A DNA stretch of 64,000 nt from the NCBI GenBank assembly GCA_031772625.1, contig CM062819.1, positions 825,323,003 to 825,387,002 on the forward strand. The letters are read 5' to 3'. The notes under the pieces are model-generated. The model was not told the DNA's origin, did not search any database, and saw nothing but the letters and a program-made list of their open reading frames with translations. A program made the position numbers and the translations under genes. This document shows positions 60,295-64,000 of the stretch, piece by piece (position 1 is the stretch's first letter; each line of letters opens with the position of its first letter). The stretch comes from Pinus tabuliformis. Lineage: Eukaryota > Streptophyta > Pinopsida > Pinales > Pinaceae.

Positions 60295-62699
60295 AGAGGA
60301 TATTTCACTATTGATTAATATTTACCATCAGTTTCGAATATAATCGACGATATTGTAAAACCATAGATGCAACAGATAAGCAAAATCTTTTGTGGAGTAC
60401 ACCTTTCAATTATGTGATTACTGAGAAAAACAAGGTTGAGCAAATCCATTCAATGTCAGTGTTCCCATTTGAGTTTCTAGGGTAGATCTCAGTGTCAACG
60501 GTTGAATCTGTGATTGTGGTTTTCTATGTAATTACTAAAATTTTTGGGTTCTTTGTATGCATGCTTAGTTCTCGGTTAATTAATTAATTCCCAAAACACC
60601 CATTATTATGATTCATTTTTTGTATGCATTCTTCAGTTCACTGGTGCCGTCTCTCATGTTTGTCAATTCTATTGATCACTTAATCACAAAACTGACAACA
60701 ATCCTAATTCCCAATCCATTTTGGATTTCCTTACTATGTTGTAACTTCAATGTTTCATTTGTTTATTGGTGATTCTTACTATGTAGAACATAGGCTACAA
60801 CATTTTATGCCTAGGCATAGACTCATCCATGTTTTCAACTAAGCGTTTAATGGTTCCTGGCTTAATCATGTATGTGAGAGCATTGCGTAGTGGTGCCATC
60901 AACCCCTTTGACTAGTACAAACCCATGGGCTTTGATATCTACCAACAACACCAAATAAAAAATCTTGTTGGAGGAATTTAGTTATAGTTACATACTCTAG
61001 TTATATTGTATCTTATTCGTAGAGAAAAGGGTATGCCTTCTATAACCATCTCTTAGTTTTGTTTCAGCCATATATTACCATCCCATAGTGAAGTAATTCA
61101 CCCACACGACTGTGGGAGTGATTAGTTGTTGTTGGAGTGATATGTTTACTATTTTCTTGAGGAGACAACATGATAAGTAAGAAATTTTTCCCAACTTGCC
61201 TTTTTCTTGGCATTAAAAAACAAAAAAACTATAGAGGGCCATGTTGCATATTTAAAAGGCAGATTATGCTATTTTGTTGGTATAACAAAGAGTTGTTGAT
61301 TATTTTTTGAGATTGGTTGTATTGAACATAGATATGTAGGGACAGATTGCAATTGAATTATTGCTAGACATGATCTCAACATTACAAGCAAAGATACCAA
61401 CTTTGAAACCAATCGAAACAGAACATAAGAAACTTAAACTTAGTTTGTTGAAAATTGCAAAAACATTAAGATTTATTCCATAGTAAGCATCCATGTTGAT
61501 GAGATGAATAGGCCATAGAACCACCATCTATAGGTTAATGGGAGGTACTATATATATTTTCCCATAACTACCAGAGAACTTGTAGTCTTTGTTGGATACC
61601 TATACCAATAGGTTTCATGTTTCATGATTGGCAAGAGAAAGTCCAAATATGCTCTGCTTTGAGTTCACAAAGATCCCATATTTCCTAGGCAACAAGAAGG
61701 TGTGTAAAGTGTTTCAATGTTGATGACCTTATTTCAAATTTTGATGGATGACCCAACAGTTTAATCTGGATCATGCCATGTGTTCAATTTTGTGCTATAG
61801 ACTAGAGAAAGAAGTCTGTCCAAACTGCTTAATCTTGGCAGACAACTAGTTTAGGTAGAGAAGAAAAGGATCCCAACAGCCTAATCTGGGACCTTGGAAG
61901 AGATAAGGGTAGAAGTAGATAGAAAAAGCAAAAGAAAAAAGCCAAAGAAAAGAAAAGGCAAGTAAGGGTTTGCAAGTCCAAATGCACCCTCCAAGAAGAA
62001 ATAAAAATGCTAGGTAAGTAGCAGGGTAAGTAGTTGGGGTTGCAGAAAGGTTATTCCTACTATTACAAGAATGGTGATGGTAGGTATCAAAGCAAAGTTG
62101 GTTAAGTGACAAGGGTGTCCTTCTTCATAAAGATCACAGCAGGAAGCATGACTAATTTCCCTCACTCCCCTCCAATTTCATCTCTAACATTCCCCTATCA
62201 GCTAAGATTCATGGAAAAGACTAAGGTTTCATGTTGTTTCTTAAATCTTTAAGAAGCCACATTTCTTGTCTAAAGTTCTTTTCATTTTGATCTACTCTTA
62301 AAACCAAGTTTGTTTCATATAAACTTAATGGTTTCTCCCTCCACTCACCCCCTCCTCCATAACTAACACTAACCCTACTATATAAATCCCTTATATATCA
62401 CCTTTTCCCTAATATTACTAACACCAAGGTGTATAAATCCCAAAATCTTATAAATACCCACCCCCTTGGCATTATAGCCAATAAAGTCTTGAGTCAGGGA
62501 TCAAATGACACCAGGTCATATTGATGAACCTATGCCAGCTACCCCTTCCCCTTCATAAGCCAATTTCCCTATTTTTACCCCTTTTTCACATAAAAACCTA
62601 TAAAAGCCCTAAACCCCCACCTTACCCGCTTCAAAGGGAAAAAAAGCATGAAAACCCACTTTCCGCCATATAACCAAGGTCTAGCGCATATAATCGTTT
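60295..62699. other. AT-rich flank, no supported gene
   Basis: Frames are short (75 codons at 61300-61527 on -, 88 at 61846-62112 on -) and unlike any family I know. From about 62310 a CT-rich, promoter-like texture begins. Confidence 0.45.
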
Positions 62700-63420
62700 T
62701 TTTTAAATTACATTGGAAAATCATACAAAACACCAATTCTTATACCCCCGCCCGCTTCCGTATATGCCGCACATGTCACCTCCGCGACGACCGTTAGATC
62801 AGACCCTCCAGATCTGACGGCCCTGATTGCGTCGGGCTCCTTCCGACGTCCGACAATTACCTGTACTATCCACCTGTCATATCTGCCATCCGTCCGCCGT
62901 CCGATCAACATCCGTAGATCTAACGATCATCGTGACGTCGGAGCTCATCCGATGACCGAAAATTATCTCCCGACGTCCGTATTTTGAGGACGTCACTCCG
63001 CTGCTACGTGTCCTCACCACCATACGTCGGAGGTACAACTGACGGATACCGCCCCCGTACAGGAGGTGGTGCGATATAAAACCATTGGCGGTTTCCGGAT
63101 TCCCCCATCCCGCCTACTCACGTCATCACCGCATCAGCAACGTGTCAGCGCCCCGTCACCCAGGTACGCTGCCCCGTCAGTCCCTTGCCCTGCCATTAGT
63201 CCACCTGTCCTGCCATGTCACCGCCACTGTGGACCAATCAGACCCCGCCACGTCACCCGATGACGTCATCCGACCTTGACCCCACCAATGACGTCATGCT
63301 GACGTCAGCACGAATTCGCGCCAAAAGCATCAAAAGGTCTATTTTAGCCAAAATTTCGCGTTTTTTGCCATTTTCGTGCGTTCGTCGTTGTTCTGCTCTG
63401 CATGCAAACTACGTATAAAC
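62700..63420 (+). promoter_or_regulatory. GC-rich block with TATA-like box and three TGACGTCA octamers
   Basis: TGACGTCA, the palindromic bZIP/CRE-type site, occurs at 63261-63268, 63289-63296 and 63300-63307. Several GACGTC cores lie at 62840-63000, and gatataaaacc at about 63072-63082 could be a TATA box. The block precedes an open frame starting at 63920. It may be the promoter or LTR of an element or gene that continues beyond the window. Confidence 0.4.
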
Positions 63421-63919
63421 CTGCACCAGCCGCTGAAAATTGTCTCGTGACCACCAGAACGTCCATTCCTTCAACGCCAGCAAGCCCTGACCGATCCAAT
63501 TTTACAGGTATTGCTCGTTTGTGCTCTAAAACTCCATTTTCGCTACATTTCTCGTGTCAATGAGTAGCAGGCCTTAAGAGCAGAAATTCACCGTCAAAAA
63601 ACCACTGAATTGCCGTTTAAACTTAACCAGAACTGTTATTAAGCCTCTGCCAAGCCAATTGTCGGCAATTAAAAAGAAAACTGTCACTGGTTCGCGCAAT
63701 CGTGAACCCGTCACCTGCAGGAGACAAATACACTGCAAAAGAATATCCTCTTAACATTTCTGCCACCCACAAAGTCATACAGAGGCAGTATTTCAACTGC
63801 TGCAGTCTTACTTCCACCTTTCACTTACAAAATCATCACTTTCTGCAAAGAAACCTTGTTGCTGTTATTCTGCATAATAACACAGTCTTTGAGCAGACAG
63901 AAATCTTAAAAGAAGAGTC

Positions 63920-64000
63920 ATGGACCCCCCTGTAGCTCCTATAGCCCTCAATGTGGCTCCCCTGAATGTTCCTAACAGAACATTGGACACCAGGGCATTA
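63920..64000 (+). CDS. Start of an open frame running off the window (possibly retroelement gag)
   Basis: ATG at 63920 (context agagtcATGG) opens 27 codons with no stop to the window end. The start reads MDPPVAPIALNVAPL, followed by NRTLDTRAL. A Pro/Ala-rich N-terminus and an N-R-T-L phrase are seen in some plant Ty3-type gag proteins, but this is too short to assign. No primer site was recognised upstream; a host gene is equally possible. Confidence 0.3.
   Translation, partial: MDPPVAPIALNVAPLNVPNRTLDTRAL

Noticed and set aside
63689..63709. Possible tRNA TPsiC-like arm (ggttcgcgcaatcgtgaacc)
   Set aside because: It is a near-perfect short inverted repeat, but no cloverleaf or A box can be built around it.

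Overview
This is nuclear DNA of a seed plant, shown by plant-type LTR retrotransposons, an L1-type LINE with a terminal RNase H, and a seven-exon acid invertase gene that carries the 9-bp mini-exon typical of plant invertases. The species cannot be fixed from the sequence; the repeat load suggests a large genome, possibly a gymnosperm, but that is inference. Most of the window is transposable elements, several nested. No CRISPR, prokaryotic or organellar feature was seen.

Layout: (1) 1-15930 is a Ty3-type LTR element on the + strand, entered inside its 5' LTR, with an initiator-Met primer site but no recognisable gag-pol. A second element on the - strand (7347-15185, perfect 5-bp target duplication) sits inside its polypurine tract and codes only for zinc knuckles plus a retropepsin-like domain. 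(2) 16428-23444 is a pair of 2.1-kb direct repeats around a gag-like ORF on the - strand; each repeat also holds decayed protein-like sequence. (3) 23445-31187 is AT-rich intergenic DNA with a decayed DUF4283/zinc-knuckle coding sequence, a tRNA-derived SINE candidate and small tandem repeats. (4) 31188-38701 is the only stretch with host genes: pieces of a GT92 (galactan galactosyltransferase-like) gene with an inverted and a direct copy of its 3' end, a GH1 beta-glucosidase pseudogene, and a GH32 acid invertase with all seven exons and splice sites but a 1-nt frameshift in exon 5. A partial copy of invertase exon 1 lies just downstream of it. (5) 41115-47616 is a Ty1/copia element on the - strand with three in-frame stops. 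(6) 48020-60289 is a second, more decayed copia element, also on the - strand, whose 5' LTR was hit by a 6.4-kb L1-type LINE (53672-60097, 16-bp target duplication). (7) 60295-64000 is AT-rich flank that passes into a GC-rich, promoter-like block with three TGACGTCA octamers and ends with the start of an open frame running off the window.

Insertion order can be read from the nesting: the 1-15930 element came before the element inside it, and the second copia came before the LINE. I found no convincing new biological system. The observations most worth checking are the GT92 inverted repeat (possible hairpin small-RNA source), the frameshifted invertase with mixed vacuolar and cell-wall features, the copia pol frames that end inside their own LTR, protein-like sequence inside the 2.1-kb repeats, and a recurring short motif inside the non-autonomous element.
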